Shown: positions 9,318 to 19,630, counted from the first letter of the stretch. The stretch: DNA of 64,000 nucleotides from an uncultured Microbulbifer sp. (GCF_947489355.1 NZ_CANLDD010000002.1:124001-188000), one strand, 5' to 3'. Notes: generated by a model from the letters alone, not told the origin. Program-made: numbers and translations.

Positions 9318-10100
9318 ATGCTCTCAATATCCCCTATACCCGCATTCAGCGACAACTATATATGGCATCTCCAACAAGGCGATGAACACTGGGTTGTGGA
9401 CCCCGGAGAGGCCGATCCGGTTATTAAAGCCCTCCAGGGCGCTTCGCTAAACGGTATTCTCATTACCCATCATCACCCGGATCATACCGGCGGTATTGCC
9501 CCACTGGTTAAAAAGTATCAATGCCCGGTCCTTGGCCCCGCATCCATTGCGGGAGTGACAACCCCACTGACAGGAGGCGGTGTAGTAACCGTGCTGGGCA
9601 TGCCCCTTGGAGTCTGCGATATACCGGGCCACACTTTGGACCACCTGGCACTGATCCTGCGGGAACCTGTATCCGGCAGCTCTGTGCAGACCCATCTGTT
9701 TTGCGGTGATACACTGTTTGCCGCTGGTTGTGGCCGCCTGTTTGAAGGCACCCCGGAACAGATGTTCCATTCCCTGGCGAAACTGAGTGCGCTGGACGCC
9801 ACTACCCGGGTCTACTGCGCTCATGAATACACACTGGACAATCTGCATTTCGCCAATACCGTCGAGCCGGGAAACACAGCCATAGCTCAGCGGCTCGCCA
9901 GCTGCCAGGCGCTCAGGGATGCGAACGAGCCCACACTCCCCTCCACCATCGCCCTGGAACTGGCGACCAACCCCTTTCTGCGCTGTAAAGTGCCCGAGGT
10001 AATGAAAAGCGCAGCGCGCCACGCGGGGCACCCTAATCCCTCAACTCTGGATCAAGTCGCCCTATTTGCACTCTTGCGCGAATGGAAAGACCACTTCTAG
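9318..10100 (+). CDS. gloB: GloB, hydroxyacylglutathione hydrolase (glyoxalase II)
   Basis: A 260-residue metallo-beta-lactamase-fold enzyme that hydrolyses S-lactoylglutathione to lactate and glutathione, completing methylglyoxal detoxification. The binuclear metal site is visible as THHHPDH (His51, His53, Asp55, His56), with HTLDHL, the CGDTLF aspartate and CAHEYT downstream. I choose ATG 9318 (MLSISPIPAF), where the family begins; an in-frame start at 9255 adds a poor leader reaching into the divergent promoter. Glutathione reductase (gor) at 32.7 kb belongs to the same thiol economy. Confidence 0.95.
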   Translation: MLSISPIPAFSDNYIWHLQQGDEHWVVDPGEADPVIKALQGASLNGILITHHHPDHTGGIAPLVKKYQCPVLGPASIAGVTTPLTGGGVVTVLGMPLGVCDIPGHTLDHLALILREPVSGSSVQTHLFCGDTLFAAGCGRLFEGTPEQMFHSLAKLSALDATTRVYCAHEYTLDNLHFANTVEPGNTAIAQRLASCQALRDANEPTLPSTIALELATNPFLRCKVPEVMKSAARHAGHPNPSTLDQVALFALLREWKDHF

Positions 10101-10266
10101 AGAAATAGTCATCGGCTAGACTTTTATCGCTCATTCTACTTCTAGGCGAAGCTTTCAATTGCCGGGGGAACACGGCTCAGAAAGGCTCATCATCGGCGTA
10201 ATCGGGTATAAACCCCAGCAATACAGCTCCGCACACGGACACTGATACTTCAAGGACGACCATCAA

Positions 10267-10413
10267 ATGGCCATTTCAATACCCGCTTACTTGTCAGTTA
10301 GAAAGTACCACAAAGCACCTGTATATTTTATGGTCACCCTCATTGACCGAAACTATTTAGGCTATTTAGAATCACATGGATATGATCAAATGCTCAGTAT
10401 CACCAAAAAATAA
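10267..10413 (+). CDS. Possible small protein (48 aa) in the gloB-mltD gap
   Basis: The 370 bases between gloB and the mltD start contain no established gene. One open frame starts at ATG 10267, with AAGGA about 10 bases upstream, and ends with TAA at 10411-10413. It encodes 48 residues rich in Tyr, Leu and Lys with one short hydrophobic stretch. Codon third positions are less GC-rich than in the neighbours, which argues against it. I do not recognise it. It may be chance. Confidence 0.2.
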   Translation: MAISIPAYLSVRKYHKAPVYFMVTLIDRNYLGYLESHGYDQMLSITKK

Positions 10414-10470
10414 GTGCCCCGGCGCAATCTTGGCGGGGAATTAAAAGCAGTACGCACGGATATACCAAAC

Positions 10471-12030
10471 ATGGTTCACAAGAATTTTGCCATGGCATTG
10501 CTGGCAGCCACGGTCGGGGCCTGTTCGCAAATACCAAATAAAGATACCCCTCCCGAACGCGAAAGCATTCCGGCACAAGAAACCTCTAATGCACTGAACA
10601 CGGATACGCCCACCTTGGTAGCCACTGAAGAGCCACTGCCACTGGAGGATATGTGGGATCGCCTGCGTAGGGGATTTCAGCTCAACCACCATACTGGCGA
10701 CCCCAAGGTACAGGACTACATCGCTTATTTTTCCCGCAACGAAGGCTATATGGCGCGTGTTACCCAACGCGCCCGCCGTTATATTTTCCATGTTACCGAG
10801 GCATTGGATCAGGCAAATATGCCGCTGGAACTGGCTCTGTTGCCAATCGTTGAGAGCGCCTACGATCCCTTTGCCTATTCCCACGCCCGAGCCTCCGGTA
10901 TGTGGCAGTTTATTCCCTCTACCGGCCGTTCGTTGGGCCTGCAACAGAACTGGTGGTACGACGGGCGCCGCGATATCCACGAATCCACCCACGCTGCGGT
11001 CAAATACTTTAATTACCTGTCCGAGCGTTTCGACGGCGATTGGGAGTTGGTTTTGGCGGCCTACAATTCCGGCGAGGGCACTGTGCGCAGGGCCATTGAA
11101 CGCAACCGGCGCAAGGGGCTGGGTACCAGCTTCTGGGAACTCAAACTGCCGCGGGAAACCAGGCACTATATCCCCCAGCTTCTGGCCCTGGCAGAGGTTG
11201 TATCGCGCCCGGAGCATTATAAGGTGCCATTGCACGACGTAGCAGACCAACCCTACTATGCCCGTGTAGATGTCGGCAGCCAGATCGACCTGGCCCAGGC
11301 TGCGGATCTGGCCGAGATCGAAATCGAGGAGTTGTACCTGCTCAATCCCGGCTACAATCGCTGGGCAACAGACCCCAACGGCAATCACCAGTTACTGATT
11401 CCCATCGACAAACAGGAGCAGTTTGAAAGCGCCCTGAAGCTGCTGCCGGAGGATCAACGGGTAACCTGGCAACAGTACACCATCGTTCGGGGCGATACGC
11501 TCTCCACCATTGCACGGGATTACCAGACGACCGTATCGGCGATTCGCGAGGCCAACAAGCTTCGCAACAACAAGATCCGTGCTGGCAAAACCCTGCTGAT
11601 CCCCAGCGCATCCGGCCCTGCCGGGCACTATGCCTATGCCCTTGACCAGCGTGTGAGGCACCGCCAGTCCCAGGGGCACGGACAAAAGACCCACTATACT
11701 GTTAAACCCGGCGACAGTCTCTGGGCCATTGCCCGCAGGTTGAAGGTAAGCGTAAAAACACTGGCCAGTTGGAACAACATGGCCCCCAGCGATACCCTGC
11801 GTCCCGGGCGCGTACTGGTTTCTTATGACAGCACTCCGGACAAGAACAACCGCACCACCCGCAAGGTCTCCTATAAAGTGAGAAGCGGTGACTCCCTCTA
11901 TCGGATAGCCAGCAAATTCAGCCTGCGAATCGATGATATTTTGCGCTGGAACAAGCTGACCAAATCAAAATATTTGCAACCCGGCCAGCGATTGACCCTG
12001 TTTGTGGATAGCGCCGGTCAAACGCGCTGA
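10471..12030 (+). CDS. mltD: MltD, membrane-bound lytic murein transglycosylase D with three LysM domains
   Basis: A 519-residue lipoprotein that cleaves peptidoglycan glycan strands to 1,6-anhydromuramyl ends. The ATG at 10471 gives a short signal peptide ending in a lipobox (TVGAC, Cys18); an in-frame GTG at 10414 would bury it. The transglycosylase domain has catalytic Glu128 in LPIVESAYDP, followed by the family SGMWQFIPSTGR motif. Three LysM peptidoglycan-binding repeats follow at about 335-378, 408-450 and 467-511. E. coli MltD (452 residues) has two. As in E. coli, mltD follows gloB. A strong terminator follows at 12080-12108. Confidence 0.95.
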   Translation: MVHKNFAMALLAATVGACSQIPNKDTPPERESIPAQETSNALNTDTPTLVATEEPLPLEDMWDRLRRGFQLNHHTGDPKVQDYIAYFSRNEGYMARVTQRARRYIFHVTEALDQANMPLELALLPIVESAYDPFAYSHARASGMWQFIPSTGRSLGLQQNWWYDGRRDIHESTHAAVKYFNYLSERFDGDWELVLAAYNSGEGTVRRAIERNRRKGLGTSFWELKLPRETRHYIPQLLALAEVVSRPEHYKVPLHDVADQPYYARVDVGSQIDLAQAADLAEIEIEELYLLNPGYNRWATDPNGNHQLLIPIDKQEQFESALKLLPEDQRVTWQQYTIVRGDTLSTIARDYQTTVSAIREANKLRNNKIRAGKTLLIPSASGPAGHYAYALDQRVRHRQSQGHGQKTHYTVKPGDSLWAIARRLKVSVKTLASWNNMAPSDTLRPGRVLVSYDSTPDKNNRTTRKVSYKVRSGDSLYRIASKFSLRIDDILRWNKLTKSKYLQPGQRLTLFVDSAGQTR

Positions 12031-12079
12031 AAACCTTTCTGAGCCAACCGCTTGAATGGTTTAGGCGGCTCCTGATAAC

Positions 12080-12108
12080 AAAAAACCCGACAAAATGCCG
12101 GGTTTTTT
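12080..12108. terminator. Bidirectional intrinsic terminator between mltD and ppiD
   Basis: A-rich arm plus CCCG (12080-12089) pairs with CGGG plus T-run (12099-12108) around a 9-base loop. T-runs follow on both strands, so it can end mltD (plus) and ppiD (minus) transcripts. Confidence 0.85.
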
Positions 12109-12127
12109 ACTGCCTATTACAACCCGG

Positions 12128-14011
12128 TTACTCACCGCTATCGAAAAGCTCGACCTTGGCCTGATCCGAAAGGTAGCGCTGCACTGCCGCCAATTCAGCA
12201 CCGCCATTGACCGAGGCCAACTGCTGCATCAGTGCCTGACGCTGCTCTTTGTTTTGCTGTGACAAACTGCCTGGGCGGACAGCGCGCAGCTTGAGAACCA
12301 CCTGGTCTCCATTGTCGGTGGCAAATACCGCTAAGGCACCCTCGCCCGCCGAAGGTGCTGAGAGTGAGAAGGCTTTGTTGTTAATTTCGCCGCGCTCACC
12401 GAAGCCCCCGCGGCGGGTCTTATCACTGGTCTCAAAGGTCAGCTCCTGCTCTTGGGCAAGCTTTGCAAAGTCTTCTCCCCCGCTCAGCTTTTCTTTCAGC
12501 ACTTGTGCCTGCTGCACAAGCTGCGCGCTGGCTTTGTCGCGCTTCAGGCGCTCAACGATTTGCTCGCGAACTTCTTCCAGCGGGTAAGTACCGGCTGCCT
12601 TGGACTCGGTCACACGCAGCACTAACGAGTGCTCATTGGTCAGGTTCAGCACATCGGAGGTATTGCCGTCTTCCTTCACCTCAGGAGAGAAAGCGGCATC
12701 GATCACTTGGCTGTTTGCCAGTACACCGGTGCCGCCGGTGCGGGAAAAGAGATCACTGCTTTGTAAGGACACACCCAACTCCTCGGCCGGGCCAGAGAGT
12801 TCGTCGGCGTTATAGACCAGATCGGCCAACCGGCTCAGGGCATCAACAAACTCCCGCTCTGCAGCGGCACTGCGCAGTTGGCTTTCAATCGCACCTTTAC
12901 GCTCTACAAAAGTAGGGGGTTCGCTCTCTTCAACTTCCAGCAGCTTGATAAAGTGGGTGCCGCTATCGGTAGTTACCGGAGACGATACCTGCCCCACTTC
13001 CAGAGAGGCTAGTGCCTCCTCGAAAGTCTTGGGAAAGACATCGCCGGTGGTGAAACCGAGATCACCGCCCTCTTCCCGGGAACCGATATCATCGGAATAA
13101 GCCTTTGCCAACTGGGCAAAGTCCTCACCGGCGTTCAGCTTGCCCTGGATCTCAGCTATTTTCTCCTGGCTGGCATCTTCCAGCAGGATATGGGCAGCAT
13201 GGCGGCGACGCTCAGCGCCAAAACTGGCTACCTCCTGATCATATTGAGCACGCACATCCTCTTCGGAGATATCGATATTGGCGGCAAATACGCTAGGCGT
13301 CAGCTCGATATACTCAACAGCCACCTGCTCGGGACGCTGGTACTGACCCTGATTCTCCTGATAGTACTGCGCCACCTCCCCGTCACTGATCTCAATCCCA
13401 GTCAACAGCGCTTGTACAGGCATCACCACGTAATCGAAGTCGCGCTCCTCCATAGAAGCCGCAACAATTTGCTTGGCATCCGCCTCTGTAGTAAAAGCGC
13501 TTCCGGTGACGCTGTCTGCATACTGCTGCAAGGCCAGATCGCTTTCGATAACCTGGGGGAAGTTCGCCGTGCTATAACCCATGCGGCGCAAAGCGTCACG
13601 ATAGAGTTGCGGGTCAAAATTACCGTTCACCTGAAACGCAGGGATATCTGTAATGGCTTTGTTCACAGCTGTCGTGCTCATCACCATGCCGCTACTCTGG
13701 GCAGCTTGGCGCAGTACAGCGCTGGAAACCAATTGGCGCAACACAGGTTCGCGCAACTGTTGATCGCTAATAAGATCCGCAGGCACATTTTCGCCATATT
13801 GGCTCATGATCATATTACGGCGATTTTGGATTGCGCGTTGCAAATCCAGATTGGTAATCTTCTCGCCATTGACCTCGGCAACCGCATCGGCAGCACCGCC
13901 ACTGGCCCCGGCGAAAAAGTCGATGCCACCAATAACCATAATAAAACCGAAAAAGGCCGCAAGGATAATTGCCGCTGTACCTTTCAGGTTGTCGCGCATG
14001 GACTGAAGCAT
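12128..14011 (-). CDS. ppiD: PpiD, periplasmic SurA-like folding chaperone
   Basis: A 627-residue inner-membrane-anchored periplasmic chaperone with a parvulin domain, associated with the SecYEG exit in E. coli (623 residues). One membrane helix lies at about 12-35. The parvulin-type domain is near 260-360, with the RRHAAHILL and FTTGDVFPKTFEEAL elements. The start is ATG 14011, six bases after GGAG; a TTG four codons upstream overlaps that site and is unlikely. It follows hupB with a gap of about 120 bases, the same order as in E. coli. Confidence 0.92.
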   Translation of the reverse strand: MLQSMRDNLKGTAAIILAAFFGFIMVIGGIDFFAGASGGAADAVAEVNGEKITNLDLQRAIQNRRNMIMSQYGENVPADLISDQQLREPVLRQLVSSAVLRQAAQSSGMVMSTTAVNKAITDIPAFQVNGNFDPQLYRDALRRMGYSTANFPQVIESDLALQQYADSVTGSAFTTEADAKQIVAASMEERDFDYVVMPVQALLTGIEISDGEVAQYYQENQGQYQRPEQVAVEYIELTPSVFAANIDISEEDVRAQYDQEVASFGAERRRHAAHILLEDASQEKIAEIQGKLNAGEDFAQLAKAYSDDIGSREEGGDLGFTTGDVFPKTFEEALASLEVGQVSSPVTTDSGTHFIKLLEVEESEPPTFVERKGAIESQLRSAAAEREFVDALSRLADLVYNADELSGPAEELGVSLQSSDLFSRTGGTGVLANSQVIDAAFSPEVKEDGNTSDVLNLTNEHSLVLRVTESKAAGTYPLEEVREQIVERLKRDKASAQLVQQAQVLKEKLSGGEDFAKLAQEQELTFETSDKTRRGGFGERGEINNKAFSLSAPSAGEGALAVFATDNGDQVVLKLRAVRPGSLSQQNKEQRQALMQQLASVNGGAELAAVQRYLSDQAKVELFDSGE

Positions 14012-14132
14012 GCTCAGCTCCAAAAGTTGAGTCTGTTATTTGACTGTGCAGATAGAAAAAAGGCGCATCCGAGCTGACACGCCTGTTGGAAGCTCCGATG
14101 CTTTTACAAAGCCCGGAAGATCACTGACACAC

Positions 14133-14405
14133 TCAGTTTACGGCGTCCTTCAGGGCTTTACCGGCCTTGAAGCTGGGAATTTTTGCCGCAGCAATTTCAA
14201 TTGGATCCCCCGTGCGCGGATTGCGACCGGTACGGGCCGCGCGCTCTTTAACCGCGAAGGTACCAAAGCCCACCAAGGCAACCTGATCGCCCTTCTTAAG
14301 CGCATCAGTAATGCTATCGACCATTGCCTCCAAAGCACGACCTGCAGCTGCTTTTGGAATATCTGCAGATGCGGCAATTGCTTCAATCAATTCGGACTTG
14401 TTCAC
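14133..14405 (-). CDS. hupB: HupB, HU beta nucleoid DNA-binding protein
   Basis: A 90-residue histone-like HU protein that bends and compacts DNA. The start is GTG 14405 ([11 protein letters not shown]), with AGAGG upstream; this gives exactly the usual HU length, whereas in-frame upstream codons add a spurious leader. The DNA-binding arm region shows [12 protein letters not shown], as in all HU proteins. It lies between lon and ppiD as in E. coli. About 260 bases separate it from the lon stop codon, enough for its own promoter. Confidence 0.96.
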   Translation of the reverse strand: MNKSELIEAIAASADIPKAAAGRALEAMVDSITDALKKGDQVALVGFGTFAVKERAARTGRNPRTGDPIEIAAAKIPSFKAGKALKDAVN

Positions 14406-14664
14406 GCTTAATCCCTCTGTTCTTTTCAATATGCTTCGGATACCCTCAGGTTGGGCACCCTTAGTTGTAACTTTTTGACCACCAACCACTCACATGTCGG
14501 GCAGCAAGCCTTGTTTTATACCAACTGCCCGGTAACGGGTCAAGGAACCATGGGGGTTTCCAGTTGACCGGGTAATCCCCAGCCAGCTGAATCTCACTTA
14601 CCGGTTATATTTTGGTCTTAAAAATTGTTTCGAGGTGACAAAAGCCACCCCGCACAACAGTGGT

Positions 14665-17070
14665 TTAGTGGGTCTGGAATGAGCGCTGAGAGCGCTCCTC
14701 AGCCTGCTTTTGTAAGGCAGAGTATTCCTCATCCGATAGGGATTCCGGTTTGTGCTCAAGTGCCAGCTCGAGTACCCGATCGATCCATTTAACGGGTTTC
14801 ACCACCAGATCCTGAAGGATATTGTCGGGAATATCTTTTAGGTCCCGCTCGTTATCCGCAGGAATCAGTACAGTTTTGATACCGCCTCTGTGTGCCGCCA
14901 ACAACTTTTCCTTGAGACCACCGATGCGCAGCACCTCTCCGCGCAAAGTGATTTCACCCGTCATCGCAACCTCTGAGCGTACCGGGATATTAGTCAGCAC
15001 AGAAACCAGTGCAGTGCACATGGCAATACCTGCCGATGGGCCGTCTTTAGGCGTAGCGCCTTCCGGTACATGGATATGGATATCCCGTGTCTCGTGGAAG
15101 TCGGGCCCTATTCCAAGTGCCTGAGCACGCGAGCGAACCACCGTCAGAGCGGCCTGGATCGACTCCTGCATCACATCGCCAAGGGAACCGGTTTTGATCA
15201 TGCGCCCCTTACCGGGTACCGCGGATGCCTCAATATTGAGTAGCTCACCACCCACCTCGGTCCAGGCAAGGCCGGTAACAATACCGATTTTGTTTTCCTC
15301 TTCTGCACGACCAAAGTCAAACTTGCGCACACCCAGTAACTCTTCCAGTTCCTTGGGTTTCACCACCGCCTTTCTATCCGACGGATTGCGCACATGTTCA
15401 GTGACAATCTTGCGGCAAATCTTGGCGATTTCCCGATCCAACCCGCGCACTCCTGCTTCACGGGTGTAGTAGCGGACTATGTCTCGGATCGTATCATCGG
15501 ACAGTGCCAGCTCATCCTCTTTGAGGCCATTCGCTTTGCGCTGCTTGGGTACCAGATAGCGCTGGGCAATATTGAGCTTTTCATCTTCGGTGTAACCGGG
15601 TAAACGTATTACCTCCATGCGGTCGAGCAGGGGACCCGGAATATGCATGGAGTTTGAGGTACACACAAACATCACATCGGAGAGGTCATAGTCCACCTCC
15701 AGATAATGGTCGTTAAAGCTCTTGTTCTGTTCCGGGTCCAGCACTTCCAGCAGTGCCGATGCGGGATCTCCGCGCTGGTCCATACCCATTTTGTCTACTT
15801 CATCGAGCAGAAACAGGGGGTTCTTCACACCAGCTTTGGAGATTTTCTGTATCAGCTTACCCGGTAGTGAGCCAATGTAAGTGCGACGGTGTCCACGAAT
15901 TTCTGCCTCGTCACGCACCCCGCCCAAGGCCATACGCACATACCGGCGGTTGGTGGCGCGGGCGATAGATTGTCCCAGGGAGGTTTTACCAACCCCGGGC
16001 GGACCCACCAGACACAGGATCGGGCCTTTCACTTTTTTAACGCGCTTCTGCACCGCAAGATATTCGAGTATGCGTTCTTTAACTTCCTCCAGTCCGTAGT
16101 GATCTCTCTCCAGGATCTCTTCGGCCTTCTTCAGGTCATGCCGTACCCGACTGCCTTTTTTCCAGGGCAGGCTCAGCATCCAATCGATATAGCTGCGCAG
16201 CACCGATGCCTCCGCAGACATCGGCGACATCATTTTCATTTTGGCCAACTCTGCGCGGGTTTTCTTTTCCGCTTCAGCGCTCATGCCAGCATCGCTGATT
16301 TTATTTTCCAGCTCTTCAATTTCATTGGGCTCTTCACTAATTTCACCCAACTCTTTTTGAATGGCTTTCATCTGCTCATTCAGATAATACTCGCGCTGGC
16401 TTTTCTCCATCTGTTTTTTCACGCGGCCACGAATTCGCTTCTCAACCTGAATCAAGTCAATTTCAGAATCCATCAAACCGAGCAAGTGTTCAAGGCGCTC
16501 TTTGACACTGGCCGTTTCCAAAAGCTCCTGCTTCTGCGCGAGCTCCAGAGACATATGGGCTGAAATGGTGTCCGCCAGCCGACCCGGCTCATCAATCCCC
16601 GCCAGCGATGTAATCACCTCATTGGGTACTTTCTTGCTGACAGAAACGTACTGCTCAAACTGAGCCATCACCGAGCGCACCAGGGCTTCCGCTTCTCCCT
16701 CCGGCAGTTCCAGCGTCTCCATGGGCTCTATGCGAGCCTCAAAGTGGTTTTCAAGCGTCTCAACACCGAGGATATTGACTCTCTCCCCTCCCTCCACGAG
16801 CACTTTTACAGTGCCGTCGGGAAGTTTGAGAAGCTGTAGAACACTGGCGATTGTGCCTATCCGGTAGATGTCCTCAGCGCCGGGATCATCTTCCGATGCC
16901 TTTCTCTGCGCTACGAGCAGCACTTGCTTATCCCTGCGCATAGCCTCTTCAAGGGCTTTTATGGACTTCTCCCGGCCGACAAACAGCGGGATTACCATAT
17001 GCGGGTAAACAACGACATCCCGCAATGGCAACAATGGATATGCAAGTGTAGTGTCGGATGACTGATCCAT
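14665..17070 (-). CDS. lon: Lon, ATP-dependent protease La
   Basis: An 801-residue cytoplasmic AAA+ protease that degrades misfolded and specific regulatory proteins. In order: the N-terminal substrate-binding domain (from about residue 10), a long helical region (about 180-300), Walker A GPPGVGKTS at 356-364, Walker B FLLDEVDKM at about 420-428, and the protease domain with catalytic Ser679 in PKDGPSAG and Lys722 in GGLKEKL. These positions equal those of E. coli Lon. The start is ATG 17070, five bases after AGGAG. A well-matched sigma-32 promoter lies about 100 bases upstream (17168-17196), so heat induction is expected. Confidence 0.97.
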   Translation of the reverse strand: MDQSSDTTLAYPLLPLRDVVVYPHMVIPLFVGREKSIKALEEAMRRDKQVLLVAQRKASEDDPGAEDIYRIGTIASVLQLLKLPDGTVKVLVEGGERVNILGVETLENHFEARIEPMETLELPEGEAEALVRSVMAQFEQYVSVSKKVPNEVITSLAGIDEPGRLADTISAHMSLELAQKQELLETASVKERLEHLLGLMDSEIDLIQVEKRIRGRVKKQMEKSQREYYLNEQMKAIQKELGEISEEPNEIEELENKISDAGMSAEAEKKTRAELAKMKMMSPMSAEASVLRSYIDWMLSLPWKKGSRVRHDLKKAEEILERDHYGLEEVKERILEYLAVQKRVKKVKGPILCLVGPPGVGKTSLGQSIARATNRRYVRMALGGVRDEAEIRGHRRTYIGSLPGKLIQKISKAGVKNPLFLLDEVDKMGMDQRGDPASALLEVLDPEQNKSFNDHYLEVDYDLSDVMFVCTSNSMHIPGPLLDRMEVIRLPGYTEDEKLNIAQRYLVPKQRKANGLKEDELALSDDTIRDIVRYYTREAGVRGLDREIAKICRKIVTEHVRNPSDRKAVVKPKELEELLGVRKFDFGRAEEENKIGIVTGLAWTEVGGELLNIEASAVPGKGRMIKTGSLGDVMQESIQAALTVVRSRAQALGIGPDFHETRDIHIHVPEGATPKDGPSAGIAMCTALVSVLTNIPVRSEVAMTGEITLRGEVLRIGGLKEKLLAAHRGGIKTVLIPADNERDLKDIPDNILQDLVVKPVKWIDRVLELALEHKPESLSDEEYSALQKQAEERSQRSFQTH

Positions 17071-17167
17071 AGAACTCCTCTCAGCCCTATCACTGGGTAT
17101 TTGCCACAGCACCATGCTGCTGCAAAGAATGGCAGCTTGAGTTGGAGTGCCGCCTTTCAGTTACAAG

Positions 17168-17196
17168 AAATGGGGGGGAATCGCCCCGAATACAAG
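17168..17196 (-). promoter_or_regulatory. Sigma-32 (RpoH) heat-shock promoter of lon
   Basis: On the minus strand, CTTGTA (17196-17191) is followed after 15 bases by CCCCATTT (17175-17168). The RpoH consensus is CTTGAA, 13-15 bases, CCCCATNT. The match is 5 of 6 in the -35 and complete in the -10, with proper spacing. It sits about 98 bases upstream of the lon start codon and after the clpX terminator, so lon has its own heat-shock transcript. Confidence 0.8.
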
Positions 17197-17307
17197 TCTA
17201 ATCTCGCCTTCAATCTGTGCCGACTTCAAATGCACCGCAGAAAACTATTCTCTATATGCTTTGAAAAAAGGGCTACAATCCTGTCATTGATAAAAAATAG
17301 CTATAAA

Positions 17308-17328
17308 AAAACCCCGCTATGGGGTTTT
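17308..17328 (-). terminator. Intrinsic terminator after clpX
   Basis: AAAACCCC (17308-17315) pairs with GGGGTTTT (17321-17328) around a 5-base loop. On the minus strand the stem is followed by seven T residues, a good intrinsic terminator 18 bases after the clpX stop. It separates clpPX transcription from lon. Confidence 0.85.
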
Positions 17329-17345
17329 ACCTGGCACATTGAGCG

Positions 17346-18635
17346 CTATTCTTCCGGCACCGCCTTTTGTTGCGGCTTGGTTTCGTTCTCGTAAACCAGC
17401 AGGGGCGCCGACTCCCCTCTGATGACCGGCTCATCAATAACCACCTTGGCGACGTTATCCGCAGAGGGAATATCGTACATGGTTTCCAGCAATACCGATT
17501 CCATGATAGAGCGCAATCCGCGCGCACCGGTCTTGCGCTCCATGGCCTTGGTCGCCACTGCATCCAAGGCGTCCGGACGGAAGTCCAACTCCACATTTTC
17601 CATCTCGAAGAGCTTTGCGTACTGTTTGGTCAATGCATTGCGGGGCTCGGTGAGAATCTGCACCAGAGCCTCCCGATCGAGTTCTTCAAGTGTGGCCGTC
17701 ACCGGCAGGCGGCCTACAAACTCGGGGATCAAACCGTAACGAACCAGATCTTCCGGCTCCAGGCCCTTTACTATTTCCCCAAAATTACTCTTGTCATCGC
17801 TTGACTTCACTTCGGCACTGAATCCGATTCCGCCCTTCTCTGAACGATCACGGATCACCTTGTCCAGACCCGCAAAGGCACCGCCACAAATGAACAGGAT
17901 GTTGGCGGTGTCCACCTGGAGAAATTCCTGCTGGGGATGCTTGCGCCCGCCCTGGGGGGGCACTGAAGCCACGGTTCCCTCAATCAACTTCAGCAGTGCC
18001 TGTTGCACGCCTTCACCGGATACGTCACGGGTGATAGAGGGGTTGTCAGATTTACGGGAAATCTTGTCGATTTCATCAATATAAACGATACCCTGCTGGG
18101 CCTTTTCGACATCGTAGTCGCATTTCTGCAACAGTTTCTGGATAATATTTTCGACATCTTCACCCACATAGCCAGCTTCAGTGAGCGTAGTCGCATCCGC
18201 GATGGTAAAAGGCACGTTGAGCAGCCGCGCGAGCGTCTCGGCCAATAGGGTTTTACCACTGCCAGTGGGACCTACCAGCAGGATATTCGACTTGCTGAGT
18301 TCGACTTCATCCTTGCCCTTCACACCAGTTTTGCTGCGCAGGCGCTTATAATGATTGTAAACTGCCACCGCCAACACGCGTTTGGCCCTCTCCTGCCCTA
18401 CCACATACTGATCAAGGATTTCGGTGATTTCACGTGGAGTGGGCAGGCGCCCTTCCGGGCCTTCCGCAGTTTCCTGGACCTCTTCGCGAATAATGTCAGT
18501 GCACAGTTCGACACATTCATCACAGATAAAGACGGACGGCCCGGCGATTAATTTCCGCACTTCCTGTTGGCTCTTGCCACAGAAGGAGCAGTACAACAAC
18601 TTGCCACTGTCTTCACCGCTGCTTTTGTCGGTCAT
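17346..18635 (-). CDS. clpX: ClpX, ATPase and specificity subunit of the ClpXP protease
   Basis: A 429-residue AAA+ unfoldase that feeds substrates such as SsrA-tagged proteins to ClpP. The N-terminal zinc-binding domain has Cys16-x2-Cys19 and Cys38-x2-Cys41. Walker A (GPTGSGKT) and Walker B ([10 protein letters not shown]) are clear, and the IGF-type loop that docks ClpP is present as GGIGFSAEV. The start is ATG 18635, seven bases after GGAG. It follows clpP with a gap of about 165 bases. A strong terminator follows. Confidence 0.97.
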   Translation of the reverse strand: MTDKSSGEDSGKLLYCSFCGKSQQEVRKLIAGPSVFICDECVELCTDIIREEVQETAEGPEGRLPTPREITEILDQYVVGQERAKRVLAVAVYNHYKRLRSKTGVKGKDEVELSKSNILLVGPTGSGKTLLAETLARLLNVPFTIADATTLTEAGYVGEDVENIIQKLLQKCDYDVEKAQQGIVYIDEIDKISRKSDNPSITRDVSGEGVQQALLKLIEGTVASVPPQGGRKHPQQEFLQVDTANILFICGGAFAGLDKVIRDRSEKGGIGFSAEVKSSDDKSNFGEIVKGLEPEDLVRYGLIPEFVGRLPVTATLEELDREALVQILTEPRNALTKQYAKLFEMENVELDFRPDALDAVATKAMERKTGARGLRSIMESVLLETMYDIPSADNVAKVVIDEPVIRGESAPLLVYENETKPQQKAVPEE

Positions 18636-18800
18636 CAAAATACTCCGTGGTCACTGCCCGGCCAGGGCCCTCTCAGATATAAGTATTCCAGCAAGGTGCT
18701 CCCTTTTGGCGTCATTTTCAAGCCCTTTTACCGAGGTATACGACTCGAAAGAATGCACCAATGAAAGATAACGCCTCTGACAAATTTCCAGTTGCAATCA

Positions 18801-19451
18801 CTATTTATCCAGTGCCTGACGACGTGACAATACTTCGTCTACCAGGCCATACTCTCTGGCTTCATCAGCGCTGAGGAAATGATCGCGCTCCGTATCCCGT
18901 TCAATATCGCTGACTGGGCGTCCCGAATGATGTGCCATCAACTCATTCAAACGGTGGCGAATTTTCAGGATTTCCTGGGCTTGAATATGAATATCACTGG
19001 CCTGCCCCTGAGCACCGCCACTCGGCTGGTGAATCATCACGCGAGAATTAGGAGTCACAAATCGCTTGCCAACAGCCCCGGAGGTCAAGAGAAAAGCTCC
19101 CATGCTACAGGCTTGGCCAATACACATGGTGCTCACATCCGGCTTGATAAACTGCATTGTATCGTAAATTGACATACCCGCAGTCACAGAACCACCGGGA
19201 GAATTAATATAGAGATGGATATCCTTGTCAGGATTTTCAGCCTCCAGGAACAACAGCTGAGCAACCACCAGATTGGCCATATGGTCTTCAACCGGCCCAA
19301 CGAGGAAAATAACCCGCTCCTTGAGCAAGCGGGAGTAGATGTCAAACGATCGCTCCCCCCTGGCAGTTTGCTCCACCACTACGGGCACCAAACCAGTTGC
19401 TGAAGGGTCAATAGAGGCTTGGGGAAAATCAATTCGTGCCATAGGTACCAT
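18801..19451 (-). CDS. clpP: ClpP, ATP-dependent Clp protease proteolytic subunit
   Basis: A 216-residue serine peptidase forming the tetradecameric barrel of ClpXP/ClpAP. The triad is visible as Ser116 (GQACSMGA), His141 (MIHQPSGG) and Asp190 (ERDTERD), each shifted by five from E. coli numbering. The first residues (to about 16) are a propeptide that is autoprocessed in the family. AGGA lies just before the ATG at 19451. It sits downstream of tig with a gap of about 180 bases. I found no convincing sigma-32 promoter here, unlike at lon. Confidence 0.97.
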   Translation of the reverse strand: MVPMARIDFPQASIDPSATGLVPVVVEQTARGERSFDIYSRLLKERVIFLVGPVEDHMANLVVAQLLFLEAENPDKDIHLYINSPGGSVTAGMSIYDTMQFIKPDVSTMCIGQACSMGAFLLTSGAVGKRFVTPNSRVMIHQPSGGAQGQASDIHIQAQEILKIRHRLNELMAHHSGRPVSDIERDTERDHFLSADEAREYGLVDEVLSRRQALDK

Positions 19452-19630
19452 TGCTTCCTTTTGTGGCGTATTCCACGGGTCAGCATACAGGTGACTGTCA
19501 CCGATGCTGAAAAATTCGGTTTTCAGAGCTTAACCGGTCAGGCGGGATAAAGCCAGCCGGCACAAGGGGAAGGAGATGCAACAGTGCCCCACCGAAGCAG
19601 GGCCGCGTATCCCTGTGGAGGAGTTAAAAT

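Noticed and set aside
19507..19526. CTGAAAA/TTTTCAG hairpin between tig and clpP
   Set aside because: AT-rich 7-bp stem with no following T-run; too weak to call a terminator.
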